Below are positions 53,969-64,000 of a DNA stretch of 64,000 nucleotides, one piece after another. Both the position numbers and the translations under genes were made by a program. Location: NCBI GenBank assembly GCA_033558025.1, contig JAUCEF010000006.1, positions 3,968,001 through 4,032,000 on the forward strand, read 5' to 3'. A model generated the notes under the pieces. It worked only from the letters and a program-made list of their open reading frames with translations, did not search any database and was not told the DNA's origin. Numbering within the stretch: position 1 is the stretch's first letter; every line of letters begins with the position of its first letter. This DNA comes from Phytophthora sp. 'mugwort' (taxonomy: Eukaryota > Oomycota > Peronosporomycetes > Peronosporales > Peronosporaceae).

Positions 53969-54041
53969 GTCCCCGTGGCCCAATGGATAAGGCATCCGCC
54001 TACGAAGCGGGAGATTGCGGGTTCGAGTCCCGTCGGAGACT
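53969..54041 (+). tRNA. tRNA-Arg(ACG), unit 9
   Basis: Identical gene body. Same spacer haplotype as unit 8. Confidence 0.9.
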
Positions 54042-54678
54042 TCTCTTTTGCACACTTGCGCTCGGGTTTTATAAACATACATTTCCCTACGGGCGACTGT
54101 AGCGGTTGATTGATGCGGTGGCCGCTCGTTCGGACTGCGTCTCGGAGAGCAACACGTAGCGGGGCATCATGAACCACGGCGTCGCCATTCCCAATGGCGG
54201 CCTCTCACTACGCTTGCAGCGAAACGTATAGCCGCTCAATCGGTCGCTCAGACGAGCTGCAGCCTCTATCGTTTAAGGACTTCGATTCTGGCCGTCTGCC
54301 GACAGCTCTGGCACTTGTTCACCGACCACCACTAGTGGTCAGCCTGACAAGGCCCAGCACTGTCCCGTATAGTCACCCATACGTCCATACCACGGCACTA
54401 GCTCCATCACAACCTTTGTCAGCCACGAGCAGCTATCCACAGCCTGCCTCGACCTGGCCAGCTTCGTCACTCACTTGCAGTGGTATGGCAAATCGGAGTT
54501 CGTTGGCGTACTGGGAGGCAAGAGCAGGGAGCGAGTAGGAGACAGTACGACCTGACGACGCATCCACGTCGTCGTTGATATTGCCGTGTGGGCTGAAGCT
54601 GTGTAACGGAGGCAGGTTAGTGAGGATATGAATATTCCCAAAGTTGGTGCTGATGTGGATGTTGTCCATGTCCGAAGC

Positions 54679-54751
54679 GTCCCCGTGGCCCAATGGATAA
54701 GGCATCCGCCTACGAAGCGGGAGATTGCGGGTTCGAGTCCCGTCGGAGACT
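54679..54751 (+). tRNA. tRNA-Arg(ACG), unit 10
   Basis: Identical gene body. Spacer C83, A510, A522; first appearance of A522. Confidence 0.9.
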
Positions 54752-55388
54752 TCTCTTTTGCACACTTGCGCTCGGGTTTTATAAACATACATTTCCCTAC
54801 GGGCGACTGTAGCGGTTGATTGATGCGGTGGCTGCTCGTTCGGACTGCGTCTCGGAGAGCAACACGTAGCGGGGCATCATGAACCACGGCGTCGCCATTC
54901 CCAATGGCGGCCTCTCACTACGCTTGCAGCGAAACGTATAGCCGCTCAATCGGTCGCTCAGACGAGCTGCAGCCTCTATCGTTTAAGGACTTCGATTCTG
55001 GCCGTCTGCCGACAGCTCTGGCACTTGTTCACCGACCACCACTAGTGGTCAGCCTGACAAGGCCCAGCACTGTCCCGTATAGTCACCCATACGTCCATAC
55101 CACGGCACTAGCTCCATCACAACCTTTGTCAGCCACGAGCAGCTATCCACAGCCTGCCTCGACCTGGCCAGCTTCGTCACTCACTTGCAGTGGTATGGCA
55201 AATCGGAGTTCGTTGGCGTACTGGGAGGCAAGAGCAGGGAGCGAGTAGGAGACAGTACGGCCTGACGACGCGTCCACGTCGTCGTTGATATTGCCGTGTG
55301 GGCTGAAGCTGTGTAACGGAGGCAGGTTAGTGAGGATATGAATATTCCCAAAGTTGGTGCTGATGTGGATGTTGTCCATGTCCGAAGC

Positions 55389-55461
55389 GTCCCCGTGGCC
55401 CAATGGATAAGGCATCCGCCTACGAAGCGGGAGATTGCGGGTTCGAGTCCCGTCGGAGACT
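55389..55461 (+). tRNA. tRNA-Arg(ACG), unit 11
   Basis: Identical gene body. Spacer T83, G510, G522. Confidence 0.9.
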
Positions 55462-56098
55462 TCTCTTTTGCACACTTGCGCTCGGGTTTTATAAACATAC
55501 ATTTCCCTACGGGCGACTGTAGCGGTTGATTGATGCGGTGGCCGCTCGTTCGGACTGCGTCTCGGAGAGCAACACGTAGCGGGGCATCATGAACCACGGC
55601 GTCGCCATTCCCAATGGCGGCCTCTCACTACGCTTGCAGCGAAACGTATAGCCGCTCAATCGGTCGCTCAGACGAGCTGCAGCCTCTATCGTTTAAGGAC
55701 TTCGATTCTGGCCGTCTGCCGACAGCTCTGGCACTTGTTCACCGACCACCACTAGTGGTCAGCCTGACAAGGCCCAGCACTGTCCCGTATAGTCACCCAT
55801 ACGTCCATACCACGGCACTAGCTCCATCACAACCTTTGTCAGCCACGAGCAGCTATCCACAGCCTGCCTCGACCTGGCCAGCTTCGTCACTCACTTGCAG
55901 TGGTATGGCAAATCGGAGTTCGTTGGCGTACTGGGAGGCAAGAGCAGGGAGCGAGTAGGAGACAGTACGGCCTGACGACGCGTCCACGTCGTCGTTGATA
56001 TTGCCGTGTGGGCTGAAGCTGTGTAACGGAGGCAGGTTAGTGAGGATATGAATATTCCCAAAGTTGGTGCTGATGTGGATGTTGTCCATGTCCGAAGC

Positions 56099-56171
56099 GT
56101 CCCCGTGGCCCAATGGATAAGGCATCCGCCTACGAAGCGGGAGATTGCGGGTTCGAGTCCCGTCGGAGACT
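56099..56171 (+). tRNA. tRNA-Arg(ACG), unit 12
   Basis: Identical gene body. Spacer C83, G510, G522. Confidence 0.9.
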
Positions 56172-56808
56172 TCTCTTTTGCACACTTGCGCTCGGGTTTT
56201 ATAAACATACATTTCCCTACGGGCGACTGTAGCGGTTGATTGATGCGGTGGCTGCTCGTTCGGACTGCGTCTCGGAGAGCAACACGTAGCGGGGCATCAT
56301 GAACCACGGCGTCGCCATTCCCAATGGCGGCCTCTCACTACGCTTGCAGCGAAACGTATAGCCGCTCAATCGGTCGCTCAGACGAGCTGCAGCCTCTATC
56401 GTTTAAGGACTTCGATTCTGGCCGTCTGCCGACAGCTCTGGCACTTGTTCACCGACCACCACTAGTGGTCAGCCTGACAAGGCCCAGCACTGTCCCGTAT
56501 AGTCACCCATACGTCCATACCACGGCACTAGCTCCATCACAACCTTTGTCAGCCACGAGCAGCTATCCACAGCCTGCCTCGACCTGGCCAGCTTCGTCAC
56601 TCACTTGCAGTGGTATGGCAAATCGGAGTTCGTTGGCGTACTGGGAGGCAAGAGCAGGGAGCGAGTAGGAGACAGTACGACCTGACGACGCATCCACGTC
56701 GTCGTTGATATTGCCGTGTGGGCTGAAGCTGTGTAACGGAGGCAGGTTAGTGAGGATATGAATATTCCCAAAGTTGGTGCTGATGTGGATGTTGTCCATG
56801 TCCGAAGC

Positions 56809-56881
56809 GTCCCCGTGGCCCAATGGATAAGGCATCCGCCTACGAAGCGGGAGATTGCGGGTTCGAGTCCCGTCGGAGACT
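56809..56881 (+). tRNA. tRNA-Arg(ACG), unit 13
   Basis: Identical gene body. Spacer T83, A510, A522; same as unit 17. Confidence 0.9.
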
Positions 56882-57518
56882 TCTCTTTTGCACACTTGCG
56901 CTCGGGTTTTATAAACATACATTTCCCTACGGGCGACTGTAGCGGTTGATTGATGCGGTGGCTGCTCGTTCGGACTGCGTCTCGGAGAGCAACACGTAGC
57001 GGGGCATCATGAACCACGGCGTCGCCATTCCCAATGGCGGCCTCTCACTACGCTTGCAGCGAAACGTATAGCCGCTCAATCGGTCGCTCAGACGAGCTGC
57101 AGCCTCTATCGTTTAAGGACTTCGATTCTGGCCGTCTGCCGACAGCTCTGGCACTTGTTCACCGACCACCACTAGTGGTCAGCCTGACAAGGCCCAGCAC
57201 TGTCCCGTATAGTCACCCATACGTCCACACCACGGCACTAGCTCCATCACAACCTTTGTCAGCCACGAGCAGCTATCCACAGCCTGCCTCGACCTGGCCA
57301 GCTTCGTCACTCACTTGCAGTGGTATGGCAAATCGGAGTTCGTTGGCGTACTGGGAGGCAAGAGCAGGGAGCGAGTAGGAGACAGTACGACCTGACGACG
57401 CATCCACGTCGTCGTTGATATTGCCGTGTGGGCTGAAGCTGTGTAACGGAGGCAGGTTAGTGAGGATATGAATATTCCCAAAGTTGGTGCTGATGTGGAT
57501 GTTGTCCATGTCCGAAGC

Positions 57519-57591
57519 GTCCCCGTGGCCCAATGGATAAGGCATCCGCCTACGAAGCGGGAGATTGCGGGTTCGAGTCCCGTCGGAGACT
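57519..57591 (+). tRNA. tRNA-Arg(ACG), unit 14
   Basis: Identical gene body. Spacer T83, C348, A510, A522; C348 is shared only with unit 18. Confidence 0.9.
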
Positions 57592-58228
57592 TCTCTTTTG
57601 CACACTTGCGCTCGGGTTTTATAAACATACATTTCCCTACGGGCGACTGTAGCGGTTGATTGATGCGGTGGCCGCTCGTTCGGACTGCGTCTCGGAGAGC
57701 AACACGTAGCGGGGCATCATGAACCACGGCGTCGCCATTCCCAATGGCGGCCTCTCACTACGCTTGCAGCGAAACGTATAGCCGCTCAATCGGTCGCTCA
57801 GACGAGCTGCAGCCTCTATCGTTTAAGGACTTCGATTCTGGCCGTCTGCCGACAGCTCTGGCACTTGTTCACCGACCACCACTAGTGGTCAGCCTGACAA
57901 GGCCCAGCACTGTCCCGTATAGTCACCCATACGTCCATACCACGGCACTAGCTCCATCACAACCTTTGTCAGCCACGAGCAGCTATCCACAGCCTGCCTC
58001 GACCTGGCCAGCTTCGTCACTCACTTGCAGTGGTATGGCAAATCGGAGTTCGTTGGCGTACTGGGAGGCAAGAGCAGGGAGCGAGTAGGAGACAGTACGA
58101 CCTGACGACGCATCCACGTCGTCGTTGATATTGCCGTGTGGGCTGAAGCTGTGTAACGGAGGCAGGTTAGTGAGGATATGAATGTTCCCAAAGTTGGTGC
58201 TGATGTGGATGTTGTCCATGTCCGAAGC

Positions 58229-58301
58229 GTCCCCGTGGCCCAATGGATAAGGCATCCGCCTACGAAGCGGGAGATTGCGGGTTCGAGTCCCGTCGGAGAC
58301 T
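58229..58301 (+). tRNA. tRNA-Arg(ACG), unit 15
   Basis: Identical gene body. Spacer C83, A510, A522, G594; G594 is shared only with unit 16. Confidence 0.9.
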
Positions 58302-58938
58302 TCTCTTTTGCACACTTGCGCTCGGGTTTTATAAACATACATTTCCCTACGGGCGACTGTAGCGGTTGATTGATGCGGTGGCTGCTCGTTCGGACTGCGT
58401 CTCGGAGAGCAACACGTAGCGGGGCATCATGAACCACGGCGTCGCCATTCCCAATGGCGGCCTCTCACTACGCTTGCAGCGAAACGTATAGCCGCTCAAT
58501 CGGTCGCTCAGACGAGCTGCAGCCTCTATCGTTTAAGGACTTCGATTCTGGCCGTCTGCCGACAGCTCTGGCACTTGTTCACCGACCACCACTAGTGGTC
58601 AGCCTGACAAGGCCCAGCACTGTCCCGTATAGTCACCCATACGTCCATACCACGGCACTAGCTCCATCACAACCTTTGTCAGCCACGAGCAGCTATCCAC
58701 AGCCTGCCTCGACCTGGCCAGCTTCGTCACTCACTTGCAGTGGTATGGCAAATCGGAGTTCGTTGGCGTACTGGGAGGCAAGAGCAGGGAGCGAGTAGGA
58801 GACAGTACGACCTGACGACGCATCCACGTCGTCGTTGATATTGCCGTGTGGGCTGAAGCTGTGTAACGGAGGCAGGTTAGTGAGGATATGAATGTTCCCA
58901 AAGTTGGTGCTGATGTGGATGTTGTCCATGTCCGAAGC

Positions 58939-59011
58939 GTCCCCGTGGCCCAATGGATAAGGCATCCGCCTACGAAGCGGGAGATTGCGGGTTCGAGTCC
59001 CGTCGGAGACT
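58939..59011 (+). tRNA. tRNA-Arg(ACG), unit 16
   Basis: Identical gene body. Spacer T83, A510, A522, G594. Confidence 0.9.
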
Positions 59012-59648
59012 TCTCTTTTGCACACTTGCGCTCGGGTTTTATAAACATACATTTCCCTACGGGCGACTGTAGCGGTTGATTGATGCGGTGGCTGCTCGTT
59101 CGGACTGCGTCTCGGAGAGCAACACGTAGCGGGGCATCATGAACCACGGCGTCGCCATTCCCAATGGCGGCCTCTCACTACGCTTGCAGCGAAACGTATA
59201 GCCGCTCAATCGGTCGCTCAGACGAGCTGCAGCCTCTATCGTTTAAGGACTTCGATTCTGGCCGTCTGCCGACAGCTCTGGCACTTGTTCACCGACCACC
59301 ACTAGTGGTCAGCCTGACAAGGCCCAGCACTGTCCCGTATAGTCACCCATACGTCCATACCACGGCACTAGCTCCATCACAACCTTTGTCAGCCACGAGC
59401 AGCTATCCACAGCCTGCCTCGACCTGGCCAGCTTCGTCACTCACTTGCAGTGGTATGGCAAATCGGAGTTCGTTGGCGTACTGGGAGGCAAGAGCAGGGA
59501 GCGAGTAGGAGACAGTACGACCTGACGACGCATCCACGTCGTCGTTGATATTGCCGTGTGGGCTGAAGCTGTGTAACGGAGGCAGGTTAGTGAGGATATG
59601 AATATTCCCAAAGTTGGTGCTGATGTGGATGTTGTCCATGTCCGAAGC

Positions 59649-59721
59649 GTCCCCGTGGCCCAATGGATAAGGCATCCGCCTACGAAGCGGGAGATTGCGG
59701 GTTCGAGTCCCGTCGGAGACT
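59649..59721 (+). tRNA. tRNA-Arg(ACG), unit 17
   Basis: Identical gene body. Spacer T83, A510, A522, A594; repeats unit 13 four units later. Confidence 0.9.
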
Positions 59722-60358
59722 TCTCTTTTGCACACTTGCGCTCGGGTTTTATAAACATACATTTCCCTACGGGCGACTGTAGCGGTTGATTGATGCGGTG
59801 GCTGCTCGTTCGGACTGCGTCTCGGAGAGCAACACGTAGCGGGGCATCATGAACCACGGCGTCGCCATTCCCAATGGCGGCCTCTCACTACGCTTGCAGC
59901 GAAACGTATAGCCGCTCAATCGGTCGCTCAGACGAGCTGCAGCCTCTATCGTTTAAGGACTTCGATTCTGGCCGTCTGCCGACAGCTCTGGCACTTGTTC
60001 ACCGACCACCACTAGTGGTCAGCCTGACAAGGCCCAGCACTGTCCCGTATAGTCACCCATACGTCCACACCACGGCACTAGCTCCATCACAACCTTTGTC
60101 AGCCACGAGCAGCTATCCACAGCCTGCCTCGACCTGGCCAGCTTCGTCACTCACTTGCAGTGGTATGGCAAATCGGAGTTCGTTGGCGTACTGGGAGGCA
60201 AGAGCAGGGAGCGAGTAGGAGACAGTACGACCTGACGACGCATCCACGTCGTCGTTGATATTGCCGTGTGGGCTGAAGCTGTGTAACGGAGGCAGGTTAG
60301 TGAGGATATGAATATTCCCAAAGTTGGTGCTGATGTGGATGTTGTCCATGTCCGAAGC

Positions 60359-60431
60359 GTCCCCGTGGCCCAATGGATAAGGCATCCGCCTACGAAGCGG
60401 GAGATTGCGGGTTCGAGTCCCGTCGGAGACT
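60359..60431 (+). tRNA. tRNA-Arg(ACG), unit 18
   Basis: Identical gene body. Spacer T83, C348, A510, A522; repeats unit 14 four units later. Confidence 0.9.
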
Positions 60432-61068
60432 TCTCTTTTGCACACTTGCGCTCGGGTTTTATAAACATACATTTCCCTACGGGCGACTGTAGCGGTTGAT
60501 TGATGCGGTGGCCGCTCGTTCGGACTGCGTCTCGGAGAGCAACACGTAGCGGGGCATCATGAACCACGGCGTCGCCATTCCCAATGGCGGCCTCTCACTA
60601 CGCTTGCAGCGAAACGTATAGCCGCTCAATCGGTCGCTCAGACGAGCTGCAGCCTCTATCGTTTAAGGACTTCGATTCTGGCCGTCTGCCGACAGCTCTG
60701 GCACTTGTTCACCGACCACCACTAGTGGTCAGCCTGACAAGGCCCAGCACTGTCCCGTATAGTCACCCATACGTCCATACCACGGCACTAGCTCCATCAC
60801 AACCTTTGTCAGCCACGAGCAGCTATCCACAGCCTGCCTCGACCTGGCCAGCTTCGTCACTCACTTGCAGTGGTATGGCAAATCGGAGTTCGTTGGCGTA
60901 CTGGGAGGCAAGAGCAGGGAGCGAGTAGGAGACAGTACGGCCTGACGACGCGTCCACGTCGTCGTTGATATTGCCGTGTGGGCTGAAGCTGTGTAACGGA
61001 GGCAGGTTAGTGAGGATATGAATATTCCCAAAGTTGGTGCTGATGTGGATGTTGTCCATGTCCGAAGC

Positions 61069-61141
61069 GTCCCCGTGGCCCAATGGATAAGGCATCCGCC
61101 TACGAAGCGGGAGATTGCGGGTTCGAGTCCCGTCGGAGACT
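61069..61141 (+). tRNA. tRNA-Arg(ACG), unit 19
   Basis: Identical gene body. Spacer C83 as in unit 15, then G510, G522 as in units 20-23, so a crossover between positions 83 and 510 is likely. Confidence 0.9.
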
Positions 61142-61778
61142 TCTCTTTTGCACACTTGCGCTCGGGTTTTATAAACATACATTTCCCTACGGGCGACTGT
61201 AGCGGTTGATTGATGCGGTGGCCGCTCGTTCGGACTGCGTCTCGGAGAGCAACACGTAGCGGGGCATCATGAACCACGGCGTCGCCATTCCCAATGGCGG
61301 CCTCTCACTACGCTTGCAGCGAAACGTATAGCCGCTCAATCGGTCGCTCAGACGAGCTGCAGCCTCTATCGTTTAAGGACTTCGATTCTGGCCGTCTGCC
61401 GACAGCTCTGGCACTTGTTCACCGACCACCACTAGTGGTCAGCCTGACAAGGCCCAGCACTGTCCCGTATAGTCACCCATACGTCCATACCACGGCACTA
61501 GCTCCATCACAACCTTTGTCAGCCACGAGCAGCTATCCACAGCCTGCCTCGACCTGGCCAGCTTCGTCACTCACTTGCAGTGGTATGGCAAATCGGAGTT
61601 CGTTGGCGTACTGGGAGGCAAGAGCAGGGAGCGAGTAGGAGACAGTACGGCCTGACGACGCGTCCACGTCGTCGTTGATATTGCCGTGTGGGCTGAAGCT
61701 GTGTAACGGAGGCAGGTTAGTGAGGATATGAATATTCCCAAAGTTGGTGCTGATGTGGATGTTGTCCATGTCCGAAGC

Positions 61779-61851
61779 GTCCCCGTGGCCCAATGGATAA
61801 GGCATCCGCCTACGAAGCGGGAGATTGCGGGTTCGAGTCCCGTCGGAGACT
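61779..61851 (+). tRNA. tRNA-Arg(ACG), unit 20
   Basis: Identical gene body. Spacer C83, G510, G522, start of a run of identical units. Confidence 0.9.
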
Positions 61852-62488
61852 TCTCTTTTGCACACTTGCGCTCGGGTTTTATAAACATACATTTCCCTAC
61901 GGGCGACTGTAGCGGTTGATTGATGCGGTGGCCGCTCGTTCGGACTGCGTCTCGGAGAGCAACACGTAGCGGGGCATCATGAACCACGGCGTCGCCATTC
62001 CCAATGGCGGCCTCTCACTACGCTTGCAGCGAAACGTATAGCCGCTCAATCGGTCGCTCAGACGAGCTGCAGCCTCTATCGTTTAAGGACTTCGATTCTG
62101 GCCGTCTGCCGACAGCTCTGGCACTTGTTCACCGACCACCACTAGTGGTCAGCCTGACAAGGCCCAGCACTGTCCCGTATAGTCACCCATACGTCCATAC
62201 CACGGCACTAGCTCCATCACAACCTTTGTCAGCCACGAGCAGCTATCCACAGCCTGCCTCGACCTGGCCAGCTTCGTCACTCACTTGCAGTGGTATGGCA
62301 AATCGGAGTTCGTTGGCGTACTGGGAGGCAAGAGCAGGGAGCGAGTAGGAGACAGTACGGCCTGACGACGCGTCCACGTCGTCGTTGATATTGCCGTGTG
62401 GGCTGAAGCTGTGTAACGGAGGCAGGTTAGTGAGGATATGAATATTCCCAAAGTTGGTGCTGATGTGGATGTTGTCCATGTCCGAAGC

Positions 62489-62561
62489 GTCCCCGTGGCC
62501 CAATGGATAAGGCATCCGCCTACGAAGCGGGAGATTGCGGGTTCGAGTCCCGTCGGAGACT
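62489..62561 (+). tRNA. tRNA-Arg(ACG), unit 21
   Basis: Identical gene body. Spacer haplotype as unit 20. Confidence 0.9.
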
Positions 62562-63198
62562 TCTCTTTTGCACACTTGCGCTCGGGTTTTATAAACATAC
62601 ATTTCCCTACGGGCGACTGTAGCGGTTGATTGATGCGGTGGCCGCTCGTTCGGACTGCGTCTCGGAGAGCAACACGTAGCGGGGCATCATGAACCACGGC
62701 GTCGCCATTCCCAATGGCGGCCTCTCACTACGCTTGCAGCGAAACGTATAGCCGCTCAATCGGTCGCTCAGACGAGCTGCAGCCTCTATCGTTTAAGGAC
62801 TTCGATTCTGGCCGTCTGCCGACAGCTCTGGCACTTGTTCACCGACCACCACTAGTGGTCAGCCTGACAAGGCCCAGCACTGTCCCGTATAGTCACCCAT
62901 ACGTCCATACCACGGCACTAGCTCCATCACAACCTTTGTCAGCCACGAGCAGCTATCCACAGCCTGCCTCGACCTGGCCAGCTTCGTCACTCACTTGCAG
63001 TGGTATGGCAAATCGGAGTTCGTTGGCGTACTGGGAGGCAAGAGCAGGGAGCGAGTAGGAGACAGTACGGCCTGACGACGCGTCCACGTCGTCGTTGATA
63101 TTGCCGTGTGGGCTGAAGCTGTGTAACGGAGGCAGGTTAGTGAGGATATGAATATTCCCAAAGTTGGTGCTGATGTGGATGTTGTCCATGTCCGAAGC

Positions 63199-63271
63199 GT
63201 CCCCGTGGCCCAATGGATAAGGCATCCGCCTACGAAGCGGGAGATTGCGGGTTCGAGTCCCGTCGGAGACT
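63199..63271 (+). tRNA. tRNA-Arg(ACG), unit 22
   Basis: Identical gene body. Spacer haplotype as unit 20. Confidence 0.9.
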
Positions 63272-63908
63272 TCTCTTTTGCACACTTGCGCTCGGGTTTT
63301 ATAAACATACATTTCCCTACGGGCGACTGTAGCGGTTGATTGATGCGGTGGCCGCTCGTTCGGACTGCGTCTCGGAGAGCAACACGTAGCGGGGCATCAT
63401 GAACCACGGCGTCGCCATTCCCAATGGCGGCCTCTCACTACGCTTGCAGCGAAACGTATAGCCGCTCAATCGGTCGCTCAGACGAGCTGCAGCCTCTATC
63501 GTTTAAGGACTTCGATTCTGGCCGTCTGCCGACAGCTCTGGCACTTGTTCACCGACCACCACTAGTGGTCAGCCTGACAAGGCCCAGCACTGTCCCGTAT
63601 AGTCACCCATACGTCCATACCACGGCACTAGCTCCATCACAACCTTTGTCAGCCACGAGCAGCTATCCACAGCCTGCCTCGACCTGGCCAGCTTCGTCAC
63701 TCACTTGCAGTGGTATGGCAAATCGGAGTTCGTTGGCGTACTGGGAGGCAAGAGCAGGGAGCGAGTAGGAGACAGTACGGCCTGACGACGCGTCCACGTC
63801 GTCGTTGATATTGCCGTGTGGGCTGAAGCTGTGTAACGGAGGCAGGTTAGTGAGGATATGAATATTCCCAAAGTTGGTGCTGATGTGGATGTTGTCCATG
63901 TCCGAAGC

Positions 63909-63981
63909 GTCCCCGTGGCCCAATGGATAAGGCATCCGCCTACGAAGCGGGAGATTGCGGGTTCGAGTCCCGTCGGAGACT
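63909..63981 (+). tRNA. tRNA-Arg(ACG), unit 23
   Basis: Identical gene body, 19 bases before the window edge; the array plainly continues beyond. Spacer haplotype as unit 20. Confidence 0.9.
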
Positions 63982-64000
63982 TCTCTTTTGCACACTTGCG

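Larger units (their letters stand above)
47586..64000 (+). repeat. Tandem array of a 710-bp unit with tRNA-Arg(ACG)
   Basis: Counting units from the base after one tRNA body to the end of the next, 23 complete 710-bp units (47651-63980) lie head to tail without length change, after a 65-base partial tRNA and before 20 bases of a next unit at the window edge. Units are about 99% identical; I found differences at nine unit positions: 20, 83, 128, 348, 479, 510, 522, 594 and 632. Each unit has one tRNA gene at positions 639-710. The 638-base spacer has no other RNA gene or conserved coding sequence that I recognise, but holds a 12-bp palindrome (ACCACTAGTGGT) and a 7-bp stem hairpin (GACGACG..CGTCGTC). 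Confidence 0.97.

Noticed and set aside
47804..63768. A 114-codon plus-strand frame (MAASHYACSETYSRS...) and a 138-codon minus frame in each unit
   Set aside because: Frames in near-identical repeats are kept without selection; the spacer differences are too few to show coding constraint, and composition does not resemble a protein.
48361..63980. CRISPR-like or rDNA/5S array
   Set aside because: Unit is 710 bp with a eukaryotic tRNA; no short direct repeats with unique spacers, and no 5S or other rRNA signature in the spacer.
48043..63995. A 119-codon minus-strand frame in every unit containing DGTRTRNLPLRRRMPYPLGHG
   Set aside because: It is the antisense translation of the tRNA body; this peptide type is a well-known false protein from tRNA genes. 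Its conservation only reflects repeat identity.

Overview
This window looks like nuclear DNA from an oomycete, probably a Peronosporales (Phytophthora-like) species; the genus cannot be fixed from the sequence. The signs are small genes packed a few tens to hundreds of bases apart on both strands, introns mostly of 60-90 bases with GT..AG ends and CTAAC/CTGAC-like branch sites, eukaryotic housekeeping proteins (SNARE, U1-C, dymeclin, COX11, NF-YB, kinesin, GcvH, UFD1, CWC27), and gene clusters separated by islands of broken transposons. The exon structures given below were built by hand from splice signals; in each spliced gene reported as a CDS the exon phases close into one open frame.

Layout. 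0.1-22.2 kb is a dense gene cluster: TEX9-like coiled-coil protein, ankyrin protein, SYP7-like Qc-SNARE, U1-C, spermidine synthase, dymeclin, a CCR4-type EEP phosphatase, ribosomal protein eL32, a broken secreted Cys-rich gene, COX11, NF-YB, a second ankyrin protein and a 1699-residue kinesin. 22.5-31 kb is a transposon island: a hAT element with perfect 8-bp target-site duplications and a nested LINE fragment, a PIF/Harbinger element with TTA duplications, and a Tc1/mariner-like remnant. 31.4-39.3 kb is a second gene cluster: glycine-cleavage H protein, PUS1-like pseudouridine synthase, UFD1, STK19 homologue and the spliceosomal cyclophilin CWC27. 39.4-47.1 kb is a second repeat island with a tRNA-headed SINE-like sequence and a degenerate LINE on the minus strand.

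From 47,586 to the right edge (64,000) the window is one uninterrupted head-to-tail array of a 710-bp unit. Each unit carries one tRNA-Arg(ACG) gene with intact A and B boxes and T4 terminators. There are 23 complete tRNA copies plus a 5'-truncated copy at the left edge, and the array runs off the window. Units differ at only a handful of positions, and the pattern of those differences shows duplication of one-unit and multi-unit blocks. This array is the most unusual feature here.

The single-copy genes have unrelated functions (RNA processing, translation, membrane traffic, mitochondria, transcription, cilia). Their closeness reflects compact genome organisation, not a pathway cluster.
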